DNA of 64,000 nucleotides, from NCBI GenBank assembly GCA_964400355.1, contig CAYNTO010000001.1, forward strand, positions 372,001-436,000, given 5' to 3'. Shown here in pieces: positions 25,256 to 33,527 of the stretch. Position 1 is the first letter of the stretch; every line of letters starts with the position of its first letter. The position numbers and the translations under genes were made by a program. This DNA is from JACKAL01 sp964400355. GTDB lineage: Bacteria > Bdellovibrionota > Bdellovibrionia > Bdellovibrionales > JAGQZY01. The notes below the pieces were generated by a model that saw only the letters and a program-made list of their open reading frames with translations, was not told where the DNA came from and made no database searches.

Positions 25256-25846
25256 TTAGAGTGCGCAGTCTACGTAGCGTAGAGTAGACAAGTCCCAAAG
25301 GCGTTGTCCGCGGCAGTTTGTAACCGCACAGTTTACCGGGTAACCGACGTTGTAAGCATCTACACTTAAGTAGCGGTTCGATTCGACACACTGTTGGTTT
25401 GTGCCACCAGCATTCAAGCAATACGACTCAGACACTCGTTGATTGTAGTTCTGTGTATCTACACAAATGTAGCCATTTTCCCATTTATAGCGCCCTACAG
25501 TTGAGCCGGTAGTGGTGCAATATGATTGCGCACAGTTGGCGTTTGCGTTTTTATCGAAGCAAGAGCCGTTTCTGTAGTAGTATTGACCAACAGTCGTATT
25601 ACAGTTGCTCATGTCCACCGCGATGCGATCGCTCACTCTGTAACAACCGTTGTTGTAAAAGTGGTATGCAAGCGTATTGCAATTTGTAGTGGATGTTTGC
25701 AAGTTTGTGCGCGCATCGTAACAAATGCCGTTGCTGCTATAATAAGTTACTGCCGCAGTGGCGACAGATCCGTCTTTTTTCTTGCTACAAGCAGTTACTG
25801 CCACAACTGCACAAATGCTGATAGCGATAAGTTTAATTAGTTTCAT
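25256..25846 (-). CDS. Cys-rich lipoprotein with repeated motif
   Basis: A 196-residue lipoprotein. The start at 25846 gives MKLIKLIAISICAVVAVTAC and SKKKDGS, with lipobox VTAC, and a GGGGAG ribosome binding site. The mature part contains at least four loosely repeated segments of about 25-30 residues, each with a Gly-x-Cys (NGICYDARTN, NNGCYRVSDR, RNGSCFDKNA, ENGYICVDTQ) and a second Cys about 12 residues later. Spaced Cys pairs suggest several disulfides in a small repeat fold exposed on the cell surface or periplasm. I cannot name the family. Divergent from the propeller lipoprotein at 26098. Confidence 0.82.
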   Translation of the reverse strand: MKLIKLIAISICAVVAVTACSKKKDGSVATAAVTYYSSNGICYDARTNLQTSTTNCNTLAYHFYNNGCYRVSDRIAVDMSNCNTTVGQYYYRNGSCFDKNANANCAQSYCTTTGSTVGRYKWENGYICVDTQNYNQRVSESYCLNAGGTNQQCVESNRYLSVDAYNVGYPVNCAVTNCRGQRLWDLSTLRYVDCAL

Positions 25847-26097
25847 ATTTTTCTCCCCTAAGTTCGTTTCTACCCCTCTATTGTGCAACCGCCATACCTG
25901 CGGTTGGCACGCTTAACATACTGTTTTCATTTACTTTGTCGTGATCCTTAAAACGCCACAGATTTGCGGTGCATTTTTGCGCCTAACAGGCGTCGATTTT
26001 TTTTACAGTTTTAGGGGGGCTTTGGGCCAGAAATACCCCGAAGTTGGACGAAGGTGCCGCGAACAACGGAGTGCTCAGACCGATACATTATATAGAT

Positions 26098-27054
26098 ATG
26101 GTGGACACTATCTATTGTAAATCTATTTCATTTTTATTCTATGTGATCGTTTCGGTATTTCTTTTGTCGTGCTCAAAGGATAGCGGCGCTTTCTACCTGG
26201 GTTCCCTGGATATTCAGAATCCAAAGATCATTATCACCAGTCAAACAGCGGGCAGCCAGGCCGTGGTGATGTATGACATCAACGGTAATTTTTTGCGCGT
26301 ACTCCATGACTACAACTCCGAGGGCAACACACCGCGCGGGATAGTTCCATTGAGCCCGGTGGATTTTTTGATCAGCGTAGAGGGCAACGATCACATCGAT
26401 CATTACTCATTGACTCAAGGCCTTTCGAGCTTTATCGAAAACATCAATCTCACCGGAAACATTTTTAATGCCGCAAAGCACTCCACGCACGGACTGTACG
26501 TTATAGAGGGCAATTTTATTGAGGCGTTCGATATGCAAACCGGTGAACGCCTCGGTAACCCGCGCATTCCCAACACGGCTGTGGGCGGGTGTACCGCACT
26601 CAATGTGCCACGCGCGATCACGTTTAACCGGGATGGCTTACTCGTGGTAACCAGCACTGGAAGCGACGACATCAATGTGTATGATGTCTCTGATGCGACC
26701 AATCCAATCTGTGTTCGCTCCAATACAACCTTTGGCAACGTGGATCCCATGGCGATCGTCGCCCATTCCGACGGTTTCCTTTATGTGGGAACACAAGGTG
26801 ATGATCGCATCTATCGCGTTAATGGCGATGGGAGCGGGACACCGACGGTGGTGTTTAACAATATTGCTGTCATCAATAATCCTTCGGCTATTGCCGAAAT
26901 GCCCGATGGTTCGCTACTTGTGGCCTCGGATGGAACTAATTCTATTGTGAACATTCGCACCGACGGCACAGTCGTTCAAGCGACCAACTTTATTCAGGAT
27001 TCCTTTACAAACTCTGTCGCCGATATCCAAATTATTCAGGAGTCGACGCGATGA
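26098..27054 (+). CDS. Beta-propeller lipoprotein (NHL/SMP-30-like repeats)
   Basis: A 318-residue lipoprotein. The start at 26098 gives a hydrophobic signal ending FLLSC and SKDSG, a good lipobox. The mature part consists of about six repeated blocks with hydrophobic-x-hydrophobic strands and patterns such as ITFNRDGLLVVTSTGSDDIN, IVAHSDGFLYVGTQGDDR and IAEMPDGSLLVASDGTNSIV: the DG-x-L-x-V-x-x blade signature of NHL or SMP-30 type propellers. No enzyme site is apparent, so a binding role is more likely. An upstream in-frame ATG would give 18 more residues without a ribosome binding site. Overlaps the barrel gene at 27051 by four bases. Confidence 0.8.
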   Translation: MVDTIYCKSISFLFYVIVSVFLLSCSKDSGAFYLGSLDIQNPKIIITSQTAGSQAVVMYDINGNFLRVLHDYNSEGNTPRGIVPLSPVDFLISVEGNDHIDHYSLTQGLSSFIENINLTGNIFNAAKHSTHGLYVIEGNFIEAFDMQTGERLGNPRIPNTAVGGCTALNVPRAITFNRDGLLVVTSTGSDDINVYDVSDATNPICVRSNTTFGNVDPMAIVAHSDGFLYVGTQGDDRIYRVNGDGSGTPTVVFNNIAVINNPSAIAEMPDGSLLVASDGTNSIVNIRTDGTVVQATNFIQDSFTNSVADIQIIQESTR

Positions 27055-27770
27055 TCAAGTGTTGGCTTATGGCAGTTCTCACACTGACACCGTTTTTGGC
27101 CCGAGCAGTAGAGCTCGAAGCGGGTATCGGTTATGGTGTGCTGGATCTGAGCAATCCCGACGACACGAAAGCGCGCTCCACCGGTATGGGTGGCACACTG
27201 GGCGTTTATTACAGTTTGTTCGGCAATGAAAACTACGACTTCGGCCTTAAAGGCTCGGCCTTTTACACCCAACTTGAAAATGATGTAAACACCAGCGTTC
27301 TCCAGGAAACGACCAAGTACTACAATCTCGGCGCTGGCTTTGAAATGAACGTGTACAATGTTTTTGCGGGTTGGCAGTACAAGTACAATCGCATCGATAT
27401 CGAAATCTCAGGAAATTTGCAAAATACCACGGCGTTCTCTGATTACATGTCGCAGTTTGAAATCGGATACGCCTTTTACCTGGAGTCCATGTCGGTGAGA
27501 CTGGCTTATCAACGCACGGACGGCACATTGCCGATGACAACTACCGCTCTCAGCGCGGATACGGATTTTACCAGCAATGCGTTCATGGTTATCTTGCGTT
27601 TTGATCTTTCTGGAACTCCGTCATCGGGGGAGAGTTACCGTTATAAACCCAGCCCTGAATACCAAAGCCGCGACTCAGCCCGCGACCGTGCGCCAGAGCT
27701 GGAATCCGGCTATGTGCCCAACTACCGCTCCTACCGTTATTCGCCGCGACCTTCTCCCAACATTCGTTAA
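27051..27770 (+). CDS. Outer membrane beta-barrel protein, unknown function
   Basis: A 239-residue protein with signal peptide (MIKCWLMAVLTLTPFLARA) and beta-barrel composition: VELEAGIGYGVLDLS, repeated alternating strands with Tyr and Gly-rich turns (residues 20-190), then a polar Ser/Tyr/Arg/Pro-rich tail (residues 195-239). The ATG overlaps the stop of the propeller lipoprotein (ATGA), so the two are co-translated. An outer membrane barrel and a lipoprotein made together may form a surface complex (inference). The family is not recognised. The tail is unlike a usual barrel end and could be periplasmic or exposed. Confidence 0.8.
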   Translation: MIKCWLMAVLTLTPFLARAVELEAGIGYGVLDLSNPDDTKARSTGMGGTLGVYYSLFGNENYDFGLKGSAFYTQLENDVNTSVLQETTKYYNLGAGFEMNVYNVFAGWQYKYNRIDIEISGNLQNTTAFSDYMSQFEIGYAFYLESMSVRLAYQRTDGTLPMTTTALSADTDFTSNAFMVILRFDLSGTPSSGESYRYKPSPEYQSRDSARDRAPELESGYVPNYRSYRYSPRPSPNIR

Positions 27771-27843
27771 GACCTAAGTCTGCTCCCATTGAAATCCTCT
27801 GCTGGGCCTCGCTATTTTTTGCTATTCTGTGGGCGAGGTGAAT

Positions 27844-28524
27844 ATGAGAACAATTCTAATTCTAATGTTGGTATTGAGCGCGGCAATTGGCGGCGCTAAA
27901 GAGCTCGTACCGGGTTCCAAAGAAAGTTTAAAAGAAAAACGCAAGTGCTTGGACTCCATCAAAATGGATGGCGACGAGTATTTAAAAGTCGGTGATGCGC
28001 ACATGTATTTTACTGACCGCTTGAGTGGACTTTCGGTGCCTACAAAATCGAATACCGCTGTATTTGTGATTACTCCGGAAAAAACCCAACTGTGCGAACT
28101 CAATTTTCCAAAGCAATCCAGTTTTGAATTTGAGTACGAAGGTAAGCCTGTTGTTAAGACACACTCGAAGGCACAGGCTGGAAAGGTTTCGAAGCTCGGG
28201 GCACCGGCAAAGTGCATAGATGCACCGGCGGATGTGGATGCGAAATTTACAAATCAAATCGAAGGTTATCTCAAGCGCAAAGCTAAAACAGCAGGATTGC
28301 AAAAGAAAGAACTGATTGCAACTCACCTGAGTGCCGACTGCATGAAGCTGCATCGCGCGAATGAAAAGGTGAATGAAGGGCTGGCAGAAGGCGGTGGCAC
28401 TAGCGGCGGATCTTCTGGTGGTGGATCTTCTAGCGGCGGTGGAAGCAGCGGCGGTGGTACTAGCGGCGGATCTTCTAGTGGCGGTGGCACCAGTGGTGGA
28501 GCAGGAAACGCGGAAGACAATTAG
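27844..28524 (+). CDS. Secreted protein with Gly/Ser-rich tail
   Basis: A 226-residue exported protein. The start at 27844 has GAGGTG upstream and gives the signal peptide MRTILILMLVLSAAIGGA. Residues 18-175 are Lys-rich and hold four Cys residues (KRKCLDS, TQLCELN, PAKCIDA, SADCMKL), spaced for two disulfides. From about residue 180 the chain is almost only Gly, Ser and Thr (GGGTSGGSSGGGSSSGGG and onward), about 45 residues encoded by near-repeats, ending AGNAEDN. Such tails resemble flexible linkers. Function unknown. A terminator follows at 28566. Confidence 0.8.
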   Translation: MRTILILMLVLSAAIGGAKELVPGSKESLKEKRKCLDSIKMDGDEYLKVGDAHMYFTDRLSGLSVPTKSNTAVFVITPEKTQLCELNFPKQSSFEFEYEGKPVVKTHSKAQAGKVSKLGAPAKCIDAPADVDAKFTNQIEGYLKRKAKTAGLQKKELIATHLSADCMKLHRANEKVNEGLAEGGGTSGGSSGGGSSSGGGSSGGGTSGGSSSGGGTSGGAGNAEDN

Positions 28525-28565
28525 TTCTTTAGGGCCGCATGAGAGATTCCTATTTGAAACGTTGT

Positions 28566-28598
28566 AAAACCCGCTCCAGCAGCGGGTTTTGTGTTTTT
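28566..28598 (+). terminator. Rho-independent terminator
   Basis: AAAACCCGCT-CCAGC-AGCGGGTTTT (28566-28590) followed by GTGTTTTT. It ends the transcript of the Gly/Ser-tailed protein gene. Confidence 0.85.
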
Positions 28599-29063
28599 GG
28601 GCAAATACCCCGCGACAACCGTGTAGAACGCAGGAAAGCCCGCGCACAAGGCGTGGAAAGCCGGTGGTGGGACTCCTTCGAGTTAGTTTTTTGGTGGGAG
28701 CCATCTCATTGGCTGTAAGAACGTTTGATAGGTTTAAAGAAAGGTCGTGTGACGGCTTCTTCCGGAAGCTTTTTTTGCTTCCCCAGGGTCTGCGAGTCGG
28801 GGATGAGGCCCTTTCTCTTTCTGCAGTGAACTTCGGTTACCCGTTGTTCCCCTGTTGGAGACTAGATATATCAAGGTGCCACCCATAATAAAAATTCATA
28901 ATTGTTATCCAACCTATAGCGATGGCTTATAGCTGAAAAATGCCGGAAAACCCCGTCAGATCAGGGAAGTTAAGGCCTTTGCGCCAAAAATTCGCACCGA
29001 GTTGTGTAAATATTTTCATTAGACTTGCATCTGGCCTGGAAGGACGCACATTTCTTGTGCTCT

Positions 29064-29069
29064 TATAAT
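29064..29069 (+). promoter_or_regulatory. Candidate -10 box of the ClpX-like gene
   Basis: A perfect TATAAT 56 bases before the ATG. No matching -35 box at 16-18 bases, so an activator or other sigma factor would be needed. Low confidence. Confidence 0.25.
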
Positions 29070-29124
29070 TAGTAGATTACTGATCGAGCTCAAAAAACTT
29101 CAGGCCCTATGAGAAGAGGACAAA

Positions 29125-30471
29125 ATGGACCGTGAGTCACACACGAACAGCGAGAATTCCACAGAGTCCACTCAGGACGAGTTCAAAACGCGCAAGACGC
29201 CCGCTGAAGTGCCGTCACACGGTATTCCGAATCCAGCGGAAATTCAAAAAGAGTTCCAGGAATTGATCCGCAAGAAATTTGGCGACACGGTTCAGGTCGT
29301 GACTATCGATGCGGAAGATCCCCGCGCCGAAGCCGCTCGCGCATCGCGCGCGCAAAGCGAACAAACAAAGAGGCACGATTTCCATTTTGCATACACGCCG
29401 AAACAGATCGTCGAAACTCTGAATCAAACTATTATTGGTCAGGACGATGCAAAGCGCTCTCTAGCTCTCGCTGTGTGCGATCACTACCGCCATATTGAAG
29501 CCGAAGAAAAGGGCGATACAGCCACACATTATCAAAAACAGAATGTACTATTACTGGGACCGACAGGTGTTGGTAAAACTTTTCTCGTGCGCTCGATCGC
29601 CAAGATGATCGGGGTTCCCTTTGTAAAAGCCGATGCGACGCGGTTTTCAGAAGTGGGCTTTGTTGGTGCCAACGTCGATGACGTGATTCGCGATCTCGTT
29701 CAGCAAGCTAAGGGCGACATTGCCTTGGCCGAGAGTGGAATTGTTTATATTGATGAGGTCGATAAGATTGCGGGTAATCCCGAGCGGTCCGGGCGCGACG
29801 TGAATGGGCGAGGCGTGCAGTTTGGATTGTTGCGCTTGCTCGAGGACGCCGAAGTGGATTTGAACTCCTCTCATGACATCCAGTCTCAATTTCGTCAGTT
29901 TATGAATTTACAAAAAAAGGGCGAGGCCTCCAAAGAAGTGGTGAGCACCAAAAACATTCTTTTTATTTTTAGCGGCGCGTTTCATGAATTGGTGCCGATC
30001 ATCCGTAAGCGTCTCTCCAGCAGCAAGCTTGGCATTCATTCCGATGTAAAAACAAAAAATGAAGAGCACGAGTTTCATTTTCTCCAGCACGTGCAGTCGC
30101 AGGATCTGGTTGAATTTGGTTTTGAACAGGAGTTTGTAGGGCGCCTACCGGTGGTTACCGGCTTCCACTCACTTTCGAAAGATCAACTGTTTCAAATTTT
30201 AAAAGAATCCAAGGCCTCCATTATCCATCAACACGTGCGCAGTTTTGATCACTATGGTGTGGATCTTAAGTTTACCGACGGTGCTCTCCGAGCGATTGCC
30301 GACAAGGCATTTGGTCTAAAAACGGGTGCGCGCAGTCTGGCGCACGTTTGTGCGTCGTTACTTAAAGATTTTAAATACGAGCTTCCAGAAACGGGCGTGA
30401 AAACCCTAGAGGTCACTCCGGAGATGGTGACCAATCCAAAAGGCTATTTGCAGTACCTTCAAGGGCATTAG
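29125..30471 (+). CDS. ClpX-like AAA+ ATPase lacking zinc and ClpP-binding motifs
   Basis: A 448-residue AAA+ unfoldase relative of ClpX. Walker A GPTGVGKT (near residue 147), pore-1 loop GFVG in SEVGFVGANVDD, Walker B IVYIDEVDKIA, the C-domain segment EFVGRLPVV, and a sensor-2 arginine in KTGARSLA are present. Missing or changed: the N-terminal Cys4 zinc domain is replaced by about 95 polar residues (MDRESHTNSENSTESTQDEF); the RKH loop is replaced by a longer Gln/Lys-rich insert; and the IGF tripeptide needed for ClpP contact reads LGIHSD in RLSSSKLGIHSDVKTK. So it may work without ClpP as a remodeller. No protease gene is adjacent. The start ATG has AGAGGA upstream. Confidence 0.88.
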   Translation: MDRESHTNSENSTESTQDEFKTRKTPAEVPSHGIPNPAEIQKEFQELIRKKFGDTVQVVTIDAEDPRAEAARASRAQSEQTKRHDFHFAYTPKQIVETLNQTIIGQDDAKRSLALAVCDHYRHIEAEEKGDTATHYQKQNVLLLGPTGVGKTFLVRSIAKMIGVPFVKADATRFSEVGFVGANVDDVIRDLVQQAKGDIALAESGIVYIDEVDKIAGNPERSGRDVNGRGVQFGLLRLLEDAEVDLNSSHDIQSQFRQFMNLQKKGEASKEVVSTKNILFIFSGAFHELVPIIRKRLSSSKLGIHSDVKTKNEEHEFHFLQHVQSQDLVEFGFEQEFVGRLPVVTGFHSLSKDQLFQILKESKASIIHQHVRSFDHYGVDLKFTDGALRAIADKAFGLKTGARSLAHVCASLLKDFKYELPETGVKTLEVTPEMVTNPKGYLQYLQGH

Positions 30472-30482
30472 CTCGGCTGTCG

Positions 30483-30701
30483 CTAATGCATGGGAATCGG
30501 TGATTCCTTTTTCTTCGAATCCGTCGGTTCCATGTGCGGCGGCGGCGAACTTTCCGGGCGTTGATGCGTGCCCATATCAGGAATGAAATCGATATTTGGC
30601 GAGGTGGGGTTGTGGGTCATATTGGCAGATGGCCCATAAAACAAAAAAAGCAAAGTGATCACAATCGCAATGGCGATAAAGTAGCCTTGAGTTTTATTCA
30701 T
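30483..30701 (-). CDS. Small single-pass membrane protein
   Basis: A 72-residue protein with one N-terminal transmembrane helix (YFIAIAIVITLLFLFY) and a polar, Pro-rich, probably periplasmic tail with PNIDFIPDMGTHQRPESSPP. No family. It converges with the ClpX-like gene, 12 bases between stops, and lies 173 bases downstream of apaG. Length, composition and start are plausible, but support is moderate. Confidence 0.55.
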   Translation of the reverse strand: MNKTQGYFIAIAIVITLLFLFYGPSANMTHNPTSPNIDFIPDMGTHQRPESSPPPHMEPTDSKKKESPIPMH

Positions 30702-30821
30702 GACGAGCCTTCATCCTATTTCGGTCCCTCTAACGCTAAGACTGTACCACGATCTTGGGAAAATTGTAAGAGTTGCAGCTGGCGCCGCCCCCTTTGCTGT
30801 GAATAATTCAAGGCGTAGGCG

Positions 30822-30850
30822 GGACAGGCGAGTGCTTCACTACCCTGTCC
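30822..30850. other. Stem-loop downstream of apaG
   Basis: GGACAGG/CCTGTCC (30822-30828, 30844-30850), with AGTG-CTTC-ACT able to continue the stem. It lies 25 bases behind the apaG stop on the minus strand. No T run, so it is at best a weak terminator or a stability hairpin. Confidence 0.4.
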
Positions 30851-30874
30851 ATACCGGTTGATAATTCGCGATAG

Positions 30875-31261
30875 TTACTGATTGTGTTGGTTATCACGCA
30901 AAAAGAACAGCGGAATCTTGATCGAAAAAATACGTCCTTCAGAATCGGACATAATGTAATTGCCGCGCATACTGCCTGTAGGAGTGCTCAGCGGGCAGAA
31001 ACTCGTGTACTCGTACGTGGTGCCATGGTCAAACTTGGGCTGCTCTCCGACGACGCCAGGGCCCTCCACCTCTTCTTTGTTCTTTTTGCCGTCGACAATC
31101 ACCCAGCGGCGGCTCACAAGCTGTACCTTTTTTTTACCTTTGTTGGTGATTCGGATTTTGTACGAGAAGAAATACTGCCCATTCTCTGGATCGGAGTGTT
31201 CGGGCACATACGACGGCTCAGCTTCAACAAGAAAATCTTCAGACAACTCGGTGTACGTCAT
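30875..31261 (-). CDS. apaG: ApaG domain protein
   Basis: A 128-residue ApaG protein, a fibronectin-III-like beta-sandwich fold. Typical segments are YFFSYKIRITNKGKKKVQLV, SRRWVIVDG, the GVVGEQP turn and FCPLSTPTGSMRGNYIM, which match the conserved ApaG core. The biochemical role is uncertain; the family is tied to Co/Mg resistance and diadenosine polyphosphate metabolism by operon context in enterics. Here it is the last gene of the operon with the ADA-like gene and the tyrosine phosphatase, 45 bases after the phosphatase stop. Confidence 0.93.
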   Translation of the reverse strand: MTYTELSEDFLVEAEPSYVPEHSDPENGQYFFSYKIRITNKGKKKVQLVSRRWVIVDGKKNKEEVEGPGVVGEQPKFDHGTTYEYTSFCPLSTPTGSMRGNYIMSDSEGRIFSIKIPLFFLRDNQHNQ

Positions 31262-31306
31262 AGAGATCGTCTATCCAAGTTCATACCTGTTGGCAACAGG
31301 TCAAAT

Positions 31307-31792
31307 TTATAGGGAGGTGCTCTTAATTTTTTTCAAAAGACCACTGCAGGCATCTTCGAGAATGTCCATAACGGTCTCAAAATCCTGGGGTCCGCCGTAG
31401 TAGGGATCAGGCACGACTTTGCATTTTTTATCTGCGCAAAAATCAGTCATCTTAAAAACTTTATTACCGAAAACGCGCTTTAAATCCATCTGCGTGACGT
31501 CTGTAAAGTTGCTGTCGTCCATTGTGATGATGTAATCGAAGTCGTTAAAATCTTTGCGCGGGTTGAACGGGCGCGAAATACTCACAACCTCGTGTCCTCG
31601 CTTCAACGCATGTTGAATAGTGCGCGGATCGGCCTTTTCGCCCTCGTGATGGCCAGACGTCGCTGCTGAATCGCAGACGATTTTGTCTTCGAGGTTTTCT
31701 TTTTTGATTAAGCTGTTCATTACCGCTTCGGCAGCGGGTGATCGACAAATGTTTCCCAAACAAACGAAAAGAACTTTTACCTGGGCCATCAT
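31307..31792 (-). CDS. Low-molecular-weight protein tyrosine phosphatase
   Basis: A 161-residue phosphatase. The P-loop C-x5-R-S reads CLGNICRSPAAEAV near residue 11, with catalytic Cys and Arg; the general acid Asp is in VVPDPYYGG near residue 127, typical DPYY/DPxY. The fold and length are normal. The start ATG overlaps the stop of the upstream gene (ATGA, 31789-31792), a second ATG follows immediately. The family acts on phosphotyrosine proteins, or, in ArsC-like cases, on arsenate; the DPYYGG motif and neighbours favour protein phosphatase. It lies between the ADA-family gene and apaG. Confidence 0.95.
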   Translation of the reverse strand: MMAQVKVLFVCLGNICRSPAAEAVMNSLIKKENLEDKIVCDSAATSGHHEGEKADPRTIQHALKRGHEVVSISRPFNPRKDFNDFDYIITMDDSNFTDVTQMDLKRVFGNKVFKMTDFCADKKCKVVPDPYYGGPQDFETVMDILEDACSGLLKKIKSTSL

Positions 31793-33426
31793 GCCTCACT
31801 TTGTCCAAGAGCTTCTTTGCGCATCGTCCACAACAACTGGCTTAGAAATGGGCGGCGTTTCTCGCCGGTGCACACCATAATCAGCTTCATGATCTTAAGG
31901 TGAACGGGATCGGTGACCAGAAGAATGAGCATTTCTCGGATATAGTTTGTGTTGAGCGTGATGTAGTTGTCGGTGCCAACTCCGAGCTTCATACCCTTTT
32001 TTTCCCACCAGCTGAACGGATGCTCTTTGTAGTCGTCGAACTGACCGGTAAGCTTTTTGTTGGACGACGGCAGGGCAATCACGGAGAGTTCTTTATCGAG
32101 CATGCGATTTAGGACATCATGTTGGTAGTGTTCCATCTCGGTCGCCAAATGGAATTTGGCTTTTACAAAGTAAAGCTGCTCTCCCTCAGAAAGAACTTCG
32201 CCCTTTTCCAATTTTTCGCCGATGTATTTACGCTCATTCCAATCTAAATCCTGTAGTTCGTTGTGATCTGACGTGCCAGGTGGAATCGGCTGACCTTTTT
32301 TGTTTTTTTCCATCACTCGTTCGTAAAGCATATGAAAGTAAAAATTGGGATTTATTCCCAGGCTCAAACCGTGTTCGATGGCATCCACATGCCAAATGTT
32401 CATCGCATTATCTACAGATTGAATGCCGCGACGAAGAGTGAGCCACGTTTCACCGTGATGCGAGCGAATTTTGAATCCGCGCGAATGCAGTTTTCGAAAA
32501 CCAACCTTCATTTCCTGAAAGTGCTCCTTACGGAACAGTTCTTTTTCGCTGCCCACCGTATCGACTTCGGTGACGTGCTCGGCCAACCCAGGATTTTTAT
32601 CGAGCATCTGGATCAAGCTGTTGACCTGTGCTTCGAAGTGTTCGCGTTTTGTTTTGTAACGTTTGGCATCGAAGAACAGTGGTTCTTTTCGAAAACACGG
32701 TGAGAGAATAAATTGAAAATCAGAATGTTCTTTTTGAAATCGTTTAAAGCCTTCGTAAAGACCCAAAACAACATCCTCACTACTGACGTTGTCGGCACCT
32801 GGGATTTCTTCTTTTGAAGATTGTGTGGCGCGCGACAGAGTGAATTTTAGACGGATAGCACCCACATTGTAGTTGTGGTAAACGTCCTTTGCCATGTTGT
32901 AAGCAGCATCGGCGTGGGCTTCACGAGAGAGTAAAATGAGTTTTGGCAGCAGCAGAATTTCCAGATAGCGATCGAACATGTCCGTATCTTGCAAGCGCAC
33001 AAGTTTGTCCACATCGGCCACTGAGCGGATTTGACTGGCGCCTTTTCCGTAGACCTCGTCAATCTTTTGTTCGTAAACTTTTTTGTTTGGCCCAGTAAGC
33101 AGTTTCATAAGGTGCGGATAAATGTATTCAGCGGTGAGTGAGCCGGTGAGATGAATGTGCTCTTCGCGGTACTTTATCGGAAACTTTTTAAACAGCTCAT
33201 AAAAGCCGCCCATCACCGGATGATCCAACAAGTTTTCAATATCGATCTGGCTAATGCGGAATTTATCGAGTTTGTCTTTAAAGTCGGCGAGAAGTTTATG
33301 GAGCTTAGGGTCCATGTGTTTGGAGTTGAGAAGGAGTTCCAAGGTGTTGTTTAAGCTCAATCCATTGGTTTCGCTCACGACCTTTACAATTTCTAAAAAT
33401 AACTGGTGCGAATCTGTGCTGCTCAT
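31789..33426 (-). CDS. Adenosine deaminase family protein, long form
   Basis: A 545-residue member of the adenosine/AMP deaminase metallo-hydrolase superfamily, with a 90-residue N-terminal addition. Metal-binding and catalytic positions are visible: EEHIHLTGSL (HxH on strand 1) near residue 87, RSHHGETW with His and Glu near residue 325, HVDAIEHG near residue 345, SVIALPSSN near residue 448, and LGVGTDN near residue 480 (the metal-binding Asp). Everything needed for catalysis appears to be kept. Insertions of about 50-60 residues separate the blocks, so it is longer than Add (about 330). The substrate may not be adenosine. First gene of the operon with the phosphatase and apaG. Confidence 0.85.
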   Translation of the reverse strand: MSSTDSHQLFLEIVKVVSETNGLSLNNTLELLLNSKHMDPKLHKLLADFKDKLDKFRISQIDIENLLDHPVMGGFYELFKKFPIKYREEHIHLTGSLTAEYIYPHLMKLLTGPNKKVYEQKIDEVYGKGASQIRSVADVDKLVRLQDTDMFDRYLEILLLPKLILLSREAHADAAYNMAKDVYHNYNVGAIRLKFTLSRATQSSKEEIPGADNVSSEDVVLGLYEGFKRFQKEHSDFQFILSPCFRKEPLFFDAKRYKTKREHFEAQVNSLIQMLDKNPGLAEHVTEVDTVGSEKELFRKEHFQEMKVGFRKLHSRGFKIRSHHGETWLTLRRGIQSVDNAMNIWHVDAIEHGLSLGINPNFYFHMLYERVMEKNKKGQPIPPGTSDHNELQDLDWNERKYIGEKLEKGEVLSEGEQLYFVKAKFHLATEMEHYQHDVLNRMLDKELSVIALPSSNKKLTGQFDDYKEHPFSWWEKKGMKLGVGTDNYITLNTNYIREMLILLVTDPVHLKIMKLIMVCTGEKRRPFLSQLLWTMRKEALGQSEA

Positions 33427-33527
33427 GATCTTTTATTTTAGTCAAAATACCAGAGGAGGGGAAGGAGAACTTTTCCGAGAGGAATTTTTACTCGACAGGA
33501 CCAAATGCCTGTGATTAAACCCTGCCT

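Larger units (their letters stand above)
28525..29124. other. Long intergenic region, possibly structured RNA
   Basis: A 600-base gap between two plus-strand genes. After the terminator at 28566, the stretch 28739-28819 can fold: GAAAGG pairs with CCTTTC, enclosing GGAAGC-T7-GCTTCC. A TATAAT at 29064-29069 precedes the ClpX-like gene, without a clear -35. I see no rRNA, tRNA, tmRNA, SRP or RNase P signature. No reading frame here looks protein-like. Confidence 0.5.

Noticed and set aside
28610..28690. Possible cobalamin or c-di-GMP riboswitch (GCGCACAAGGC and GGAAAGCCGG)
   Set aside because: The blocks occur in the wrong order and without the other conserved elements of either class; the next gene is neither a transporter nor a c-di-GMP gene.
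28907..29010. 5S rRNA-like fragment (CTATAGCGA and GGGAAGTTAAGG)
   Set aside because: Spacing between the two blocks is about ten bases too long and the closing helix is absent; no other rRNA is nearby. Probably chance similarity.
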